From assembly GCA_002794735.1 (NCBI GenBank), contig NBAZ01000001.1, positions 1,674,001-1,738,000 on the forward strand: a stretch of 64,000 bases of DNA. Reading direction: 5' to 3'. A program made the position numbers and the translations under genes. The stretch is from Pyrrhoderma lamaoense. Lineage: Eukaryota > Basidiomycota > Agaricomycetes > Hymenochaetales > Hymenochaetaceae. Position 1 is the first letter of the stretch. The number at the start of each line of letters is the position of its first letter. Below are positions 1-12,875 of this stretch, in pieces. The notes under the pieces were generated by a model. That model was given only the letters and a program-made list of their open reading frames with translations, had not been told where the DNA came from and made no database searches.

Positions 1-351
1 AGTTTTGACGATGCCTGTGCATCTGGAGGCTGAAGAAACATTGTTAGAGTGCGATGAGAGGTCGAGGAGAAGAGAAAGCTTACAAGAAAGTCATCGTGTG
101 AGACTGAGGGTGAATGATCATCAGAGGTACCGGTGTTGTTCCAGTATAGATCCACGAGACGAGAACAAGAGGACGACAACCCGAGACGGGCAAGCATGCC
201 AGCCTTTGGCGTGAGGAGGTATCACGAAGAGGAATACAGGATGGGCAGGAAGGATGTGGTGGATGAACGAAGACGAGGGAGTGGTCACGATGCAAAGCGT
301 CCGATGGAGAAAGAATGCATTTCTCGAAAAGTATATTTAATGGGATGCTAA
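1..351 (+). other. Possible 3' end of an Arg/Glu-rich coding region (uncertain)
   Basis: Two overlapping plus-strand frames (5-214 and 133-351) encode peptides rich in Arg, Glu and Asp, for example RRYHEEEYRMGRKD followed by a basic stretch. Base composition is purine-biased as in neighbouring disordered coding regions, and the next gene is convergent, so this could be the disordered tail of a gene that begins before the window, perhaps with a one-base deletion joining the two frames. No domain is recognisable. It may equally be non-coding. Confidence 0.2.
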
Positions 352-786
352 ACACCGGCTATCCCGGTTACCTACACCCCGGACTACGGCCAATCAGGGC
401 AAAAATGTGTAATCATATGTGCTCCATCATTTCAATTCCATATTAATCATTTATTTCTTACTTTCAGACATTGATATAAACTGTAAAGAATTGGTAAAGA
501 AGAAAAGGTAGAAAGTTGGAAAGAAAAAGAAAAAAAAGGGGGGATACCAAGTAAGAAGATTGAAGGGAAGATTAACAGGACACTATACTGCTGCACAACA
601 GGGGGTAGGGAGTGTACAAGAGCAACTACTTGTACTAATAAAAAGAATGTCGGTACGTAGGCGCTCTCAGAGCATTTCAACGGCTACCCAAATGACCACA
701 CACGGGATCCAAATACACCTCCTCCCAAAAAAAAGAGACAAACACACACACACACAACACACACGCTTCTCCTCTCAAAAACCACT
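352..786. other. Intergenic, low-complexity 3' region
   Basis: No gene is seen. The stretch is A-rich and contains a CA-rich simple repeat at about 741-768, just downstream of the stop codon of the minus-strand gene that ends at 787. Confidence 0.6.
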
Positions 787-1674
787 TCACTCGGCGACCG
801 TCAATCCGTTCATGGCGGCTTGCACGTCTTTCATCATTCCTTGATGATTGCCTCCACTCTGGCTATTGCCGATGTTGCGTGGCCCTAGGCTAGGATGCCT
901 CATCCCGAGCGCAGCACCAAGCATTCGCTTGCCTGGATCCCCAATCCGTGGTGGCGCCCCATGGCTACTTTGCTGCTCGCTCGCAGCTAAGATAGCAGGG
1001 TCGTTCAAGATTGCGTCCTCCCCAAACGAAGACGAAGATGAGATCATCGAGCTTAGTGTAGGGTGAGAAGGCACTGAAGGAAGTGTTGGTGACGGCTCGC
1101 GTCCAACACCACTCATCCCGTTCGTAGTGATCGCCGCCACCGCCGGATGCTCCGGAATCGACCCATTCAAGGGCTTCATCTGTCCAGGTCGAATGCTAGC
1201 ACTGGCCATACGCGCGTGTCCGTTGGGCATAGACATCGAAGCCGACCGCCCATTGTGTGTTCGCGAAGCGTTGCTGATGTGTCTAGAGTTAACGTTCTGG
1301 ATGATCGACTGCGCGTCTGGTCCGTCGTAAGGACGAATCTCCGCCACAGGAGAAGCGTCAAAGATAGAGGCGGGTGGATCATACAACGCTCGGAGATAGG
1401 CACGTTTAGCTAATAGGTTGATGTACAATCAACACGTTAAGTAAGAATCTACCTAATACACAGAACGAAAGAAGGAGTGCATACCGATACCAGCGTCATT
1501 GAATACGATCATAAGACTAGTATCATCGATCCACTTAATCCTGAATCCACCCGCGACATTCTCCCATTCAGAAAAGGCATTCTGTATGTCCTTCGTCTTG
1601 AGTTCCTTCGGGAAGCCAGTGAGGCTTAATATGCGAGTAACCGACGCAGAGAGCGGTGCGAGTTGGGAAGACAT
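787..1674 (-). CDS. R3HCC1-like RNA-recognition-like domain protein
   Basis: Two exons (1674-1485 and 1409-787) joined by a 75-nt GT-AG intron give a protein of about 270 aa; the junction reads NDAGIAKRAYLRAL. The N-terminal ~75 residues contain LTGFPKELKTKDIQNAF followed by IKWIDDTSLMIVF. This matches the RRM-like fold of animal R3HCC1/R3HCC1L proteins, where a 'FP...kT.Dl...f......fdikWvDDThalgvF' pattern is typical. The remaining ~190 residues are Ser/Pro/Gly-rich and look disordered. The family is thought to be RNA-associated; a specific function in fungi is not known to me. No frameshift is needed. The Met at 1674 is chosen because the conserved block begins about 16 residues later. Confidence 0.75.
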
Positions 1675-2623
1675 TGTATGTTGAGTTTAGTTTAGAAATG
1701 AGGTTATTAGTAGCTGAAGCGAGGGTGAAAAGCTTGAAGAAACGCGTTGCGGAAGGGGATGGAAAACGCCTTCACAAACACAAAAAAAGATTGAGTCTTG
1801 AGGGATGAGTAGAGTAAAAACGTGATCGTCAATGAATAGTTGAGAGTAGGTGGTGAAATCGGTATCAGGAAGTAAGCGAGTGAGCGATGGAAGTGATGTA
1901 CAGCGGAGACGTGTTTTTTGAGGATGAGATGAAGGTCGGAAGCAGGTATGGTACTAGTATTCGTAGTCGACCGCTCGACAAGTTCCATTTATGTAATTCA
2001 CCGCCGCGCAACGCGGTATCCATCTTATCCCTACTTGGTACCCAATACTCGAATATCATCTCCTTGATCAATAGGGGGGGAAAAACCCCAAGTGATCAAG
2101 AGAACATTGCTAAGGGGTATCCAAGGACATAGGGCTGTAGCTATATTCAGTATATAATATATTCTACTTCACCAGTCTAATTTTCGGATATATTTCATCA
2201 AGAAGTTCTATCCTCATTGCACACGCACACACACGAGATATTTATCATCTTAAGAATGTAGCACTCTCATGACTTCTGGCATTCTCAGCGTTTAAATAAA
2301 CTCAATCCATGAACCGTTTTGTTGCGTCAGTATTAATTTTGAAGATCACCCTCGGGGTGTCATAAAGCTTCGGGGTTTGGTAATTATTAGTACAAGTGAC
2401 CCTCCCATTGGTAACTGATACAGAGCACGTAAGGTATATATACATGAAGAAGATGAGATGTGATTTCATATCATTGAATCTACGTAGCTTTAAGGATGTT
2501 CTGTGAGTGGAACAGCTTCCTGATCAACTCGTTCATATCCATCTCTCTTTCTCCTACCACCAGTGAAGTACGAAAGCCAACTAGTATCAGGAGATGCAAG
2601 AGCCGTCTCTCCGTTCTTTAGTA
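1675..2623. other. Intergenic: upstream of the R3HCC1-like gene, downstream of the glucosyltransferase
   Basis: About 950 bp without a convincing gene. Overlapping ORFs of 68-93 codons on both strands show no recognisable motif. The part near 1675-2000 is presumably the promoter and 5' leader of the minus-strand R3HCC1-like gene. A CA-rich repeat lies at about 2220-2235. Confidence 0.5.
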
Positions 2624-4048
2624 TCACGTAGCTCCGTCCCTCCACTCTACTTTATTCCCCAATATCCCAATAATCCAGATAGGAAAGGCCATCAATTCTC
2701 TAACGGCCCAAGCAATCAAGAAACTCCATCGCTGTTCAACAGGGAGATAATGTCCAGCCAGGCTATCATAAACGTCAAGATCCAATGCTATCCAAGCACA
2801 GTAGTGTATCAATAGTACAACGGAATGTGGCACACCCCAAAGATGGTGTGTGGCCCAGGCGGCGAGTACACTCAACATGATGCACTCAGTTATAGGTTCG
2901 ACAAGAGTTGCTGCAATAACCATGTATTTCCGAACCCGAATCCAACGCACTCGTCTAGCCACATAATCCCGAAAAGTCATCCGCCCAACGACATTCCGAG
3001 CAACATCACAGCTTAACGAGTGCCTCAGACCGAGTTCATGCCAAAGTGCAGCTCCGATCATATTATCCTCAGCAAGGAAACGACCGAAAGCGGCGAGACC
3101 ACGGACTCGACCGTCGTCTGATGGGGGTACCGAGCCTTCCGCTTCACTGGGTGGAAGTGGCTTTAGGTCTCCTGTAACGCGGTCCAGGTCCGAGCGGCGG
3201 TACATACACGATTTACCAACGACACATGATTCGATCGCAACCCAGTTAATAGCGAGGTACATCTTCGCATGGTTAGTATTAAGAAACACTTCCTCGACGC
3301 GAGAACCGAGCAAGTTGTCTGAAGAAGAGTTGAAAGCGAGTGGTACGTGATGGACGACTCCAATCCGTCTTTTGCCCGGTTTTGGAGGGAGAGTGAGGGC
3401 ATCGACAGAGCGAGCGAGTGTACCAGAGGAGACTTGAACGTTAGAGTCAAGCACCCAGAGAATGTCATTTTTAGCTTCTCTGTAAGCACGCATGAGGTTA
3501 TTCACTTTGGGGTTTACACCCACGACCTCTTCGCCTGCAAATAGTTGAGATATAAGCATGGACATGACTGCATAATGTGATAGTAGCTAGGATATGCACC
3601 TATGATCACTTTCGCATCCACCTCGGGATACTTTTCTAACAGGCTACGCACAACACTTAAAGCCTGATCATCTGCGTCCGCGACGCACAATAAGATTTCC
3701 ACCTTCTCTCGAGGGTATTCCTGAGTAAAAGTACTCTCGAGATTTTCAAACAGATTTGTGTCTAGGCCTTTAAGTGGTCGTAAGATCGAAACTTCCGGGA
3801 CGTTTGCAGCGGGCGCGGACGATAAAGGAGAACGAGGTCGAAGTCGGTAATGTTTTCGACTAGAAGACTTTATTTGTCGGAGAGGGCTCGTCTTTAATTT
3901 ACATATAAAAGTTCATAACTCACCCTGTTATACAACCAATGATGCCGAGCGCCCATAAGAATATGTACCAGATTAGGGCGACAACAGCAAGAATGTTGAG
4001 AATAGGTGTCGACGAGGAGGGAGGCGTTCCAACCTCGTCGAGGTCCAT
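2624..4048 (-). CDS. GCS1: Ceramide glucosyltransferase (GT21, glucosylceramide synthase)
   Basis: Transfers glucose from UDP-glucose to ceramide to make glucosylceramide, a Golgi-type membrane step of fungal sphingolipid synthesis. Three exons (4048-3924, 3859-3600, 3534-2624) with 64- and 65-nt introns give 431 aa. An N-terminal membrane segment (about residues 16-41) is followed by the glycosyltransferase domain. Family signatures are in order: LRPLKGLD (~69-75), CVADADD (D1, ~100-106), LDSNV (D2, ~156-160), LAEDNMIG (D3, ~281-288) and RRVRW ((R/Q)xxRW, ~321-325). Hydrophobic C-terminal segments suggest two or more further membrane passes. All catalytic motifs are intact and no frameshift is needed. 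The Met at 4048 was chosen over an upstream in-frame Met at 4183 because it lies just before the membrane segment. Confidence 0.93.
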
Positions 4049-4426
4049 GGTTTCAAATCCCCGATCAAGGAAGTATGAAGCTAAGTTTAAGATATGTTGC
4101 TTCCGTCCCCTGTCGGAGTCGGACGCGTAGTCGAAAACATGTAACAATCGATTCAAATCAACATACAAAGCACATACAATCAACTTAGTTACTCGACTCC
4201 TGGTCGGTCGGAAGTTTTGACTATATATCGTATATAAAATTCTTTGGAAAAGCTAATAATATACAACTGATGATAGATCTGCTTATCCGTGGGAACTGAC
4301 CGGATCACCAGGAAGCCACTCAAAAAACCATATCAAATGCCGATGTCAAAATACTGAATAAAAATTTCCAAGACTTAGACTATGATACAACTTCTTCATA
4401 TGTAAAGATAAAAAGACAAAAAATGT
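4049..4426. promoter_or_regulatory. Upstream region of the glucosyltransferase gene
   Basis: The 378 bp between the glucosyltransferase start and the thiolase stop hold no gene. A TATA-like tract (about 4219-4241; TATATACGATATATA on the minus strand) lies about 170 nt upstream of the minus-strand ATG. Assignment as a promoter element is inference from position. Confidence 0.35.
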
Positions 4427-5979
<1,553 letters not shown>

Positions 5980-6258
5980 TGGGCGTCGGTGTTGTTGTTG
6001 TTGTTGTTGTTGTAAGAGAGAAGAAACCGGTAAACTACGAAAGACATTTCTTGTCTACATAATGTAAGTCGAAGATTACTCGAGGAGGGCACGGTCACTT
6101 GAATATCTTCTGTTCATGTGATTCATCACTTTTCTCATAAGTTTAGACGCGCTTCAATGGTTCTGGCGTATAAATAGGTCAGTCAGTCAGTACTTTTACC
6201 AAGATAACAGCCTTGTATGCTTAGACGAAGTATACCGTCCATTATATATATCACAAGG
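5980..6258. promoter_or_regulatory. Divergent promoter region between thiolase and TatD genes
   Basis: The 279 bp separate two divergent start codons (5979 on minus, 6259 on plus). A perfect GTT trinucleotide run at about 5988-6012 lies immediately upstream of the thiolase ATG, in its probable 5' leader. A TATA-like ATTATATATATC sequence (about 6241-6252) lies just before the TatD start codon. Confidence 0.5.
5988..6012. repeat. (GTT)n microsatellite
   Basis: About eight tandem GTT units, seen directly, within 10 nt of the thiolase start codon. Confidence 0.9.
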
Positions 6259-7745
6259 ATGGCACCTAAGAATAAGAATAAACCGATCACAGCTGTAGCA
6301 GCACTACCAGCTATTGAAGTAGATAAGACGAGATTAAAATTCATTGGTGACTTCAAATACAGTCTCCACACATCAAGAATCATAATTCTAACAATTTATT
6401 CATTTAGATATTGCTGTTAATCTGACCGACCCTGTTTTCAATGGAATACATCACGGAAAAAGGAAGCATGAAGGTAAAAGCTTAAATAGTTACGGATCGG
6501 TGTAGGATTGAAGTCAATATTATAGATGATTTTGATCTCATGCTTGAGAGGGCTAAGCTTTCTGGAGTAACAACTCAAATCATCACTGGTGGAAGCTTAA
6601 CTGAATCTGAAGAAGCCATAAAACTGGCCAAGGACAAGGGTACAGATTTCATATAAATACTGTAGCAAATTTGATATAGACCTTTAAAGTAGATTTATAT
6701 GCTACTATCGGGTGTCATCCCACACGCTCAAACGAATTTGAGAGTTTCAAGGATGGTCCGGAAGGTTATTTGAATGCTTTAGATGAGCTCATTTCAAAAA
6801 ATCTGAGCGGAAGAGGGAGAGTTGTCGCGGTTGGAGAATGTGGCCTCGGTATGTGATTTGATGCTCTCCAGCAGCCTTGGCTACGGCTGATCTATACACA
6901 TACTAAGATTATGATCGTTTACATTTTGCCAACGAGGAGGTCCAGAAAAAGCATTTTAGTATGATCTAAGATATCTGAATATTCTTCACGATCTGCTAAG
7001 AGATGAAATCTAGGATCGCAGTTATCTTTGGCCAAGAAATATCACCTACCCCTTTTCCTGCACTCAAGAGCGGCACATAATGACTTTGTCGAGATTTTGC
7101 GAGAGGAGGGATTCGGAACTAACGGCGGGCATGAGGTAGGCGGTAAAGGGGGTGTCGTGCACAGCTTTACGGGAAGTTTGAGTGAGATGAACGAGCTGGT
7201 ACGTGATTATATTCGACATCTTATTATGGAATTAATATAAGATCTGGACTACGGCATATTGATAGGTTGCAATGGGATTTTACATAGGTGTAAACGGATG
7301 TTCGTTGAAGACAGAAGAAAACTTGGATGTTGTGCGAGCTATACCTTTGGACCGAATTATGCTAGAAACAGGTATGCAACTATGATAGTGATACATATTT
7401 GTTGGAAGAGAGACTTATTAGGGAATGGATGAAGATGCACCATGGTGTTCTATGACCTCTACGCACGCATCAAAACGGCATCTGGAGACGCTTCCGGGAG
7501 AGCTACGGGAGATGTACTTTCCGCCTGCGACGAAACCGGAGAAGTATGAAAGGGGGAGAGCTGTAAAAGGACGCAACGAACCTTGTGCTGTCGGTGGCGT
7601 TGGATGGATCGTGTATCGATTACACGCCGAAAGTACAAGTATCGAGACCCTCGCTGAGCGGGTGTACGAAAATACGGTGAAGCTATTCGGACTGGAGAAG
7701 TGGAGATATAAAACAGGGCTACGAGTGGAAAAAGTGTTTTTCTAA
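6259..7745 (+). CDS. TatD-family metal-dependent DNase (TATDN1-like)
   Basis: A TIM-barrel hydrolase of the amidohydrolase superfamily; eukaryotic members are 3'-5' exonucleases/endonucleases implicated in DNA degradation during apoptosis. Eight exons (about 6259-6346, 6408-6473, 6526-6639, 6693-6848, 6908-6958, 7014-7198, 7266-7371, 7435-7745) give about 358 aa without frameshift. Visible motifs: AVNLTDP near the start in place of the bacterial D-x-H-x-[41 protein letters not shown], and MLETDAPWC with the metal-binding Asp. The C-terminal [17 protein letters not shown] block is typical of the TATDN1 subgroup. The Met at 6259 is chosen because splicing from it leads directly into the conserved barrel. 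Confidence 0.9.
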
Positions 7746-8169
7746 TTCTGGTTCTAGTTCTAATTCTATTTCTGTCTGTCTACATATATTAATAGAGAGA
7801 AGTGCGGCTGGTATTTATAGAGAGGGATGCGGTGATTGCCGACGGGGTGAACCGAGTACAGTATGGAAACGGGGAGTAGTCGCCAGTCGGTGCTCTCCAA
7901 TTCTCACACACTCTTCCTCTTGTCCCCGACTTTCAAGTGCGGTCATCAGCCATCCACCGCCCATATCAAAGGCTCTTGAACTTAAGTATACTCTTTTTTT
8001 CTTCTACAGTACTATCACTTTCAAAAGGCTTCTCGCCTTTAGTCTCTCCTTTCTTTCTCCCCCCGCATTCCTCAGCCACCCCGTTTTCTCTTCACCACCC
8101 CAATTATACCCCCTCTTTACTACTGATCAAGTCGGCAAGACATTTTTTGAATAAAGACAGAAAAACGCA
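7746..8169. promoter_or_regulatory. Intergenic/upstream region of the heparinase-like gene
   Basis: About 420 bp without a gene between two plus-strand genes. The second half (about 7910-8160) is CT-rich, as is common in fungal leaders just upstream of start codons. An ORF at 7937-8323 overlaps the real start in another frame and is not considered a gene. Confidence 0.45.
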
Positions 8170-10705
8170 ATGGCGTCTTTCGATTCGGGTCAGCGTCCTC
8201 TCAATCATGTTAGATATCAATCCGCAAATGCCAATCCTTATGGCGCAGGAGATCCTTATTACAATCAATCTACAGGTTTTTTCCCTCCTCAACAGCCAAA
8301 GAAGGGGACTAGCCCTTGGATAAAATTCGGTATTCCTGTCGCCATCCTTGTCATCGTTGGTGTCGTTGTAGGCGCCGTGGTCGGTACTCGAAGCAAGAGT
8401 AGTGATAGCAGCACCAGCTCCGACTCTGCAGCGGCAGCAAGCTCTGCTGCTCAGGCCAAAACTTCTGTGGGAATATATGCCGTCTCGACAGACAGCGAAT
8501 TCATGGTCCCCGTCTATCCCTCAACCGTGCGTGCTTTTTTTTTTTTCTTTTCATGAATGTGCCATTTTTAGAACTTATCACTTAATTTGGAATAGACTAA
8601 TACGGCCGTTTTCACTACTCCAACCTTCATTGATACATCTGATACTAAGCTTGCTTGGCCTTCAGACCCATTCCAGCCGTCCAGCCCGTCCCCCACTCAG
8701 GTTCGAGACGACCGTCCTCGTCTCATTGCCCCGGCTTACAAGTGGCAAGCTCTCCCAACCTTGATTGCCAATGATCCATATTTAGCCGCTTGGAATGAGA
8801 CTATTTTTGGTAATGCAACTCTTTGGCAGACTATGGACCCTGTCCCCTACTATATGGATGGAGATAGTGGTATTCTTGATGTCTGTCGTGAGATTAAGAA
8901 CCGTATCAAGGGATTTTCTTATGTATATCGCATGACGAATGACACAACCTGGGTGGATAGAACCTGGGAGGAACTCCAGGTTTGTTATCTCCTTTTGTTT
9001 TCCCTAGTTGAACATCTAATACTAAAATTCATTCAAGAATGCAGCAGGTAATGGTACAACATCATGGGGTCCTGATGACGACAAATGGAACTCTGCCCAT
9101 TTCCTTGACACCGCCGAGTGTTCCGCCGCTTTTGGTATTGCTTATGATTGGCTTTATGAAATGTGGACCGACGATCAAAAGAACAAATCCGTTTCACTCT
9201 TAATAAGTACGGTCTGTCTCTCGGTGTCGCTGCTTTGGTGGACGGTACAAACGGTTGGTGGTCAGCAGCTGGCATCACAGGTAACTGGAACTGTGTTTGC
9301 AACGGTGGTCTTACCCTCGCATCCCTTGCCATTCTTGGCGACGATACAACGGGCAACGCAGCTCAGCTTTTATCACTCACGATTCCTAATGCAAAAGAAA
9401 ACTGTGTGTTTGCAGTCTCAGATGATGGTACATGGGCCGAAACCGCAAACTACTGGTACTTCGGACAACTGGTTGGGCAGAAATGACCTCAGCTCTCATA
9501 TCAGCAACTGGTTCAGACTATGGCATGTTAGACAATAACCCGAACTTTAACCAAACCGCTCTGTTCCATATGTACGTTCAGGGTGCAACGTCATTGTTCA
9601 ACTATGGTGACCATGGTCCAAACAAGTACTCTGCCACTGCCAACTCTCTTTTCCTCATGGCGGACAAGTTCGATACTCCTTCCTATGCTTTGTACCAACG
9701 TGATAGGAGTGACGCTGCTGAGCCATGGTCTATGTTCTGGTATGACCCACTGTGTCGGGTGCCTTCTGGAATGGCCTTCCTCTTGACCATTTCTTCAACA
9801 ACCATACGGATCAATGGGCGTCAATGCGCTCTTCTTGGACAGATATTGACGCGCTCTATGTTGCCGTTAAAGCTGGTATACTAGTCGACCATCAAACCCA
9901 CAATGATCTTGACTGTGGTGACTTTGTTCTTGACGCTCTTGGGACTCGTTGGGCTGGAGAGCTCGGTTCTGGAGATTATTTGTCTCTGGATTACTTCTCT
10001 AATGATACGCAAGACAGTGTTCGTTGGTTGTACTACCGTAAGAGGACTGAAGGTCAGAACACCATTCTAGTAAATGCAGCAAACCAGGACGTTAGTGCTG
10101 CCCCAACTATCACAAAGGCCGAGTCTTCGGGAACACTCCAAGGCTCAAGCACTGTACTCGATATCCCGGACGACTCTACTGCCTATTGGATTGCTGATTT
10201 GACTTCAGCCTACTTTGACGTGTGAGTTTCTGATTCATCTAGTTTATGTAACACTCTTCTGAACCAGTAGCACAAAATCAGTACTTCATTCTCCCGTGGA
10301 GTTCGTCTCCTGAACAAACGTAGACAAGTTTTGATTCAGGATGAAATCAACGCAAGTCAGGCCATTCAATGGCGTATGCACACGAATGCGACTGTTTCTA
10401 TCAGTGGAACTCAGCTCACACTTGAGCTAGATGGGCAAACGCTGATAATGGAAGTGCTGAACGCTCCTAGCGGAATCAACATCAGCACGGCTGATGCTGT
10501 ACGACTTGGCACTGACCCAGCTCTTCCTGATGGACAAGTCGACCAGCCAAACCCTGGAGTAACAGTCATTACCATGGACTTGCCTGCCGGATCCTACACA
10601 CTTGAGGTGCTTTTCAACCCGCAATGGTCGGGAATGTCGTCGAGCGACTTTGTGAGCCCGGCTAGTGTAGCTTTATCGGACTGGAGTTTGACGAGCCATA
10701 ATTGA
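8170..10705 (+). CDS. Heparinase II/III-like polysaccharide lyase, type II membrane protein
   Basis: Four exons (8170-8526, 8596-8979, 9038-10221, 10282-10705) give about 785 aa if three missing bases (near 9181, 9465 and 9747) are allowed. The first ~50 residues are polar and cytosolic-looking, then one membrane span (WIKFGIPVAILVIVGVVVGA, ~50-72), a Ser/Ala-rich stalk and a large extracellular domain. That domain has an alpha-toroid-like part (TAECSAAFGIAYDWLYEMW, NWNCVCNGG) and the heparinase II/III block HQTHNDLDCGDFVLDALGTR, followed by a beta-rich C-terminus. Family members cleave uronic-acid-containing polysaccharides; the substrate here is unknown. Proteins with this anchor plus lyase layout are common in Agaricomycetes (family knowledge). 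The frame breaks look like sequencing deletions. Confidence 0.8.
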
Positions 10706-11158
10706 TGATGGTGATCGTGGACACTGGATTGATTTTTTTCCCCTTATCTCTTCCCCCCACACCATATCTCTCCCATTTTTTTCCTTACCCTCTCTATATC
10801 TGAGTGACAATTTTTCCTCTATACTTTATAGTCTTGAATTTCTACGGACAGCGGATTACGAATGTGAGTAGGCACTAGGCTAGTGTGCGACTATAATCGA
10901 GTTCTTTAGCTCCTCTCATTTTATACAAAACATGATGTAGTAACAACGAGAAAAGGATGCAGAAGATGTGTGCACTTTCCCTATAGTTACAACCTTGTGT
11001 TTTATTACTACTAATGTCAGTGTGATTGATGCATATAACCGCCCAGTGTGGCTTGTACGGGACCCGAATTGAAGCGTGTCGTAGTGAAGAATAATGGAGC
11101 GGAAGAGACTCGGTGAGAGAGAGAGTTGTGTGTGTGTGTTACAAGTGTACATTATTTC

Positions 11159-11192
<34 letters not shown>

Positions 11193-11647
11193 TTTGATAT
11201 TAGAAAATGTCATAAGGATGATATATAGGAATCACTGTTGATGCGTGTCCTATATTCGGCCAGGGATCTCTCTTGGCTTGGCAACGCTGTGAAGGCATAG
11301 AGGCGACGGCGACCAGACTCGGTTTGGCGCATATCTTTAAAAGGCTCTTGCCTGCTCTCTGCTTCGCTGCTAATATCGTCCTCGATCTTTGGCGTTCAAC
11401 GGCAGTCCAGGTGTGTGCGCTGAGCAGAATCGGAGCACTCTTTGTCGTTGTCATACGGTCATATTAAACTCCCTCCTTTTTTTGATCTCAATTTACGGGT
11501 TCGCTAAGGGCTGGTCCCAATATTCTATCTCCTCTTTCACGACAACGTCCATCAACTCCTCCCTCCCCTCGTTCGCTCTCTCTCTCTCTCTCGTTCCCCG
11601 TAAACTCTAGGGCACCGCCCTCTGTTCCCCTCTCGTGCAACAAAAAA
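10706..11647. other. Intergenic region with (TAA)n repeat
   Basis: About 940 bp between two plus-strand genes without a convincing ORF. The first part is T-rich and is likely the 3' UTR of the lyase gene. A (TAA)n microsatellite lies at about 11158-11192, and a GA/GT-rich stretch at 11110-11140. The last ~150 bp are CT-rich, as expected for the leader of the next gene. Confidence 0.5.
11158..11192. repeat. (TAA)n microsatellite
   Basis: About eleven tandem TAA units, seen directly in the intergenic region. Confidence 0.9.
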
Positions 11648-12875
11648 ATGCTCTACCGCAACAGACGCTCATTTCTCTTATCTCTCTTTCTCACCCTCAT
11701 ACTAGTCATCTCCGTCGCAAATGCAGCTGTAGATACTAATGCGGCTCATCGTCGCCAGGCGTCGCGAATGATTAAGAAGAGAGCTAATGGAGTCGCTGGT
11801 CTGCTCGGTGTTGGCTCTGACCCTGCTACAGCGGCGTCTGCAGATACAGATTCTCAGGCTGCTACTACTACTGCTGCTACTTCGACTTCGACTTCCGCTG
11901 CTGCTGCTACAACAGCAACGACCAGCTCGGATACGGCCAATATTCTTTCGAAGATAACGTCTGCTATCGGGGTGCTACTGCTACTACGTCTGGTACCTCG
12001 TCTACTGTGACGTCGACTTCTAGTTCGGTGAGAAAAATCAAGTTTTGTTCGATGTTGATTGATATTAATGCTAGTTCGGTTTGATAGGTTGAATCTACGT
12101 CTACCACGTCTTCAAGCACTAGCACTTCTAGTACCCTGTCAACTACCTCGAGCACCTCTAGCACCATTTCAACGTCTTCTACCTCTGATAACACGCTTCA
12201 GATAACACAGGCTCAGGATCAAGACACAACGTCCTCTTCTCACCAAGGGACAACTTCGTTTTCGACTGCTATTGTGACTGCAGCCTCTGCCTCTGAAGCA
12301 AGTGCAACAGAAACTGCTAGTACGACTTCAGCTACCTCGAGTGGTATCTCGAAGACTACGATCACCATACTTATCGTTATCGCCGCCTCTGTCGGTGGAG
12401 CTGTCATCCTCTGGACTATCATTCGTAAATGGAAGTTTAGTCCTCATCCGAATTTGAGGATCGTATGCAGGTTAGTCTATAACCATTTTGATAAAATTTC
12501 TAATTTCTTATAACGTATGACTAAAATCAAAATCTGAATCTTTTTTTAAAGCCTATTGACTGGAGTCCTGCGCCTGATCATCGTGGTGCAGATGACTTGC
12601 ATCGTACAGCTTCCAATGCCTCTCACGGATCCTTCCATTCCGGATCTGAACATGGTAGCTCTCGTACTTACGGTACTTACGGTGGTAACAACAACAACAA
12701 CAACATTAACAGCAACATAAACAACAACAATTCAAGTCTAGTTAGTGATATACCCAACCACGATTTCACTGCTGGCCCAGCTCAATACGGGGGCGGATAT
12801 GCGGACCTTACTCGCGGCGCTAGTCCTGCACCGCAGATGTCCCAAGCCAACTATGGCTATGGTTATGGGCGGTGA
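11648..12875 (+). CDS. Ser/Thr-rich single-pass membrane protein (Mid2-like)
   Basis: The N-terminus carries a clear signal peptide (RRSFLLSLFLTLILVISVANA, shown only in part as a core of Leu/Ile/Val, residues ~7-27). About 200 residues of almost only Ser, Thr and Ala follow, likely heavily O-mannosylated. One membrane span (TTITILIVIAASVGGAVIL) comes next, then a cytosolic tail with a juxtamembrane SSEFEDRMQPIDWSPAP motif typical of basidiomycete Mid2/wall-sensor-like proteins, an Asn run and a Gly/Tyr-rich end. Introns are near 12028-12088 and 12471-12551. Two one-base gaps (about 11970 in a GGGG run and about 12442) break the frame. Wall sensing is inferred from architecture only. Confidence 0.65.
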
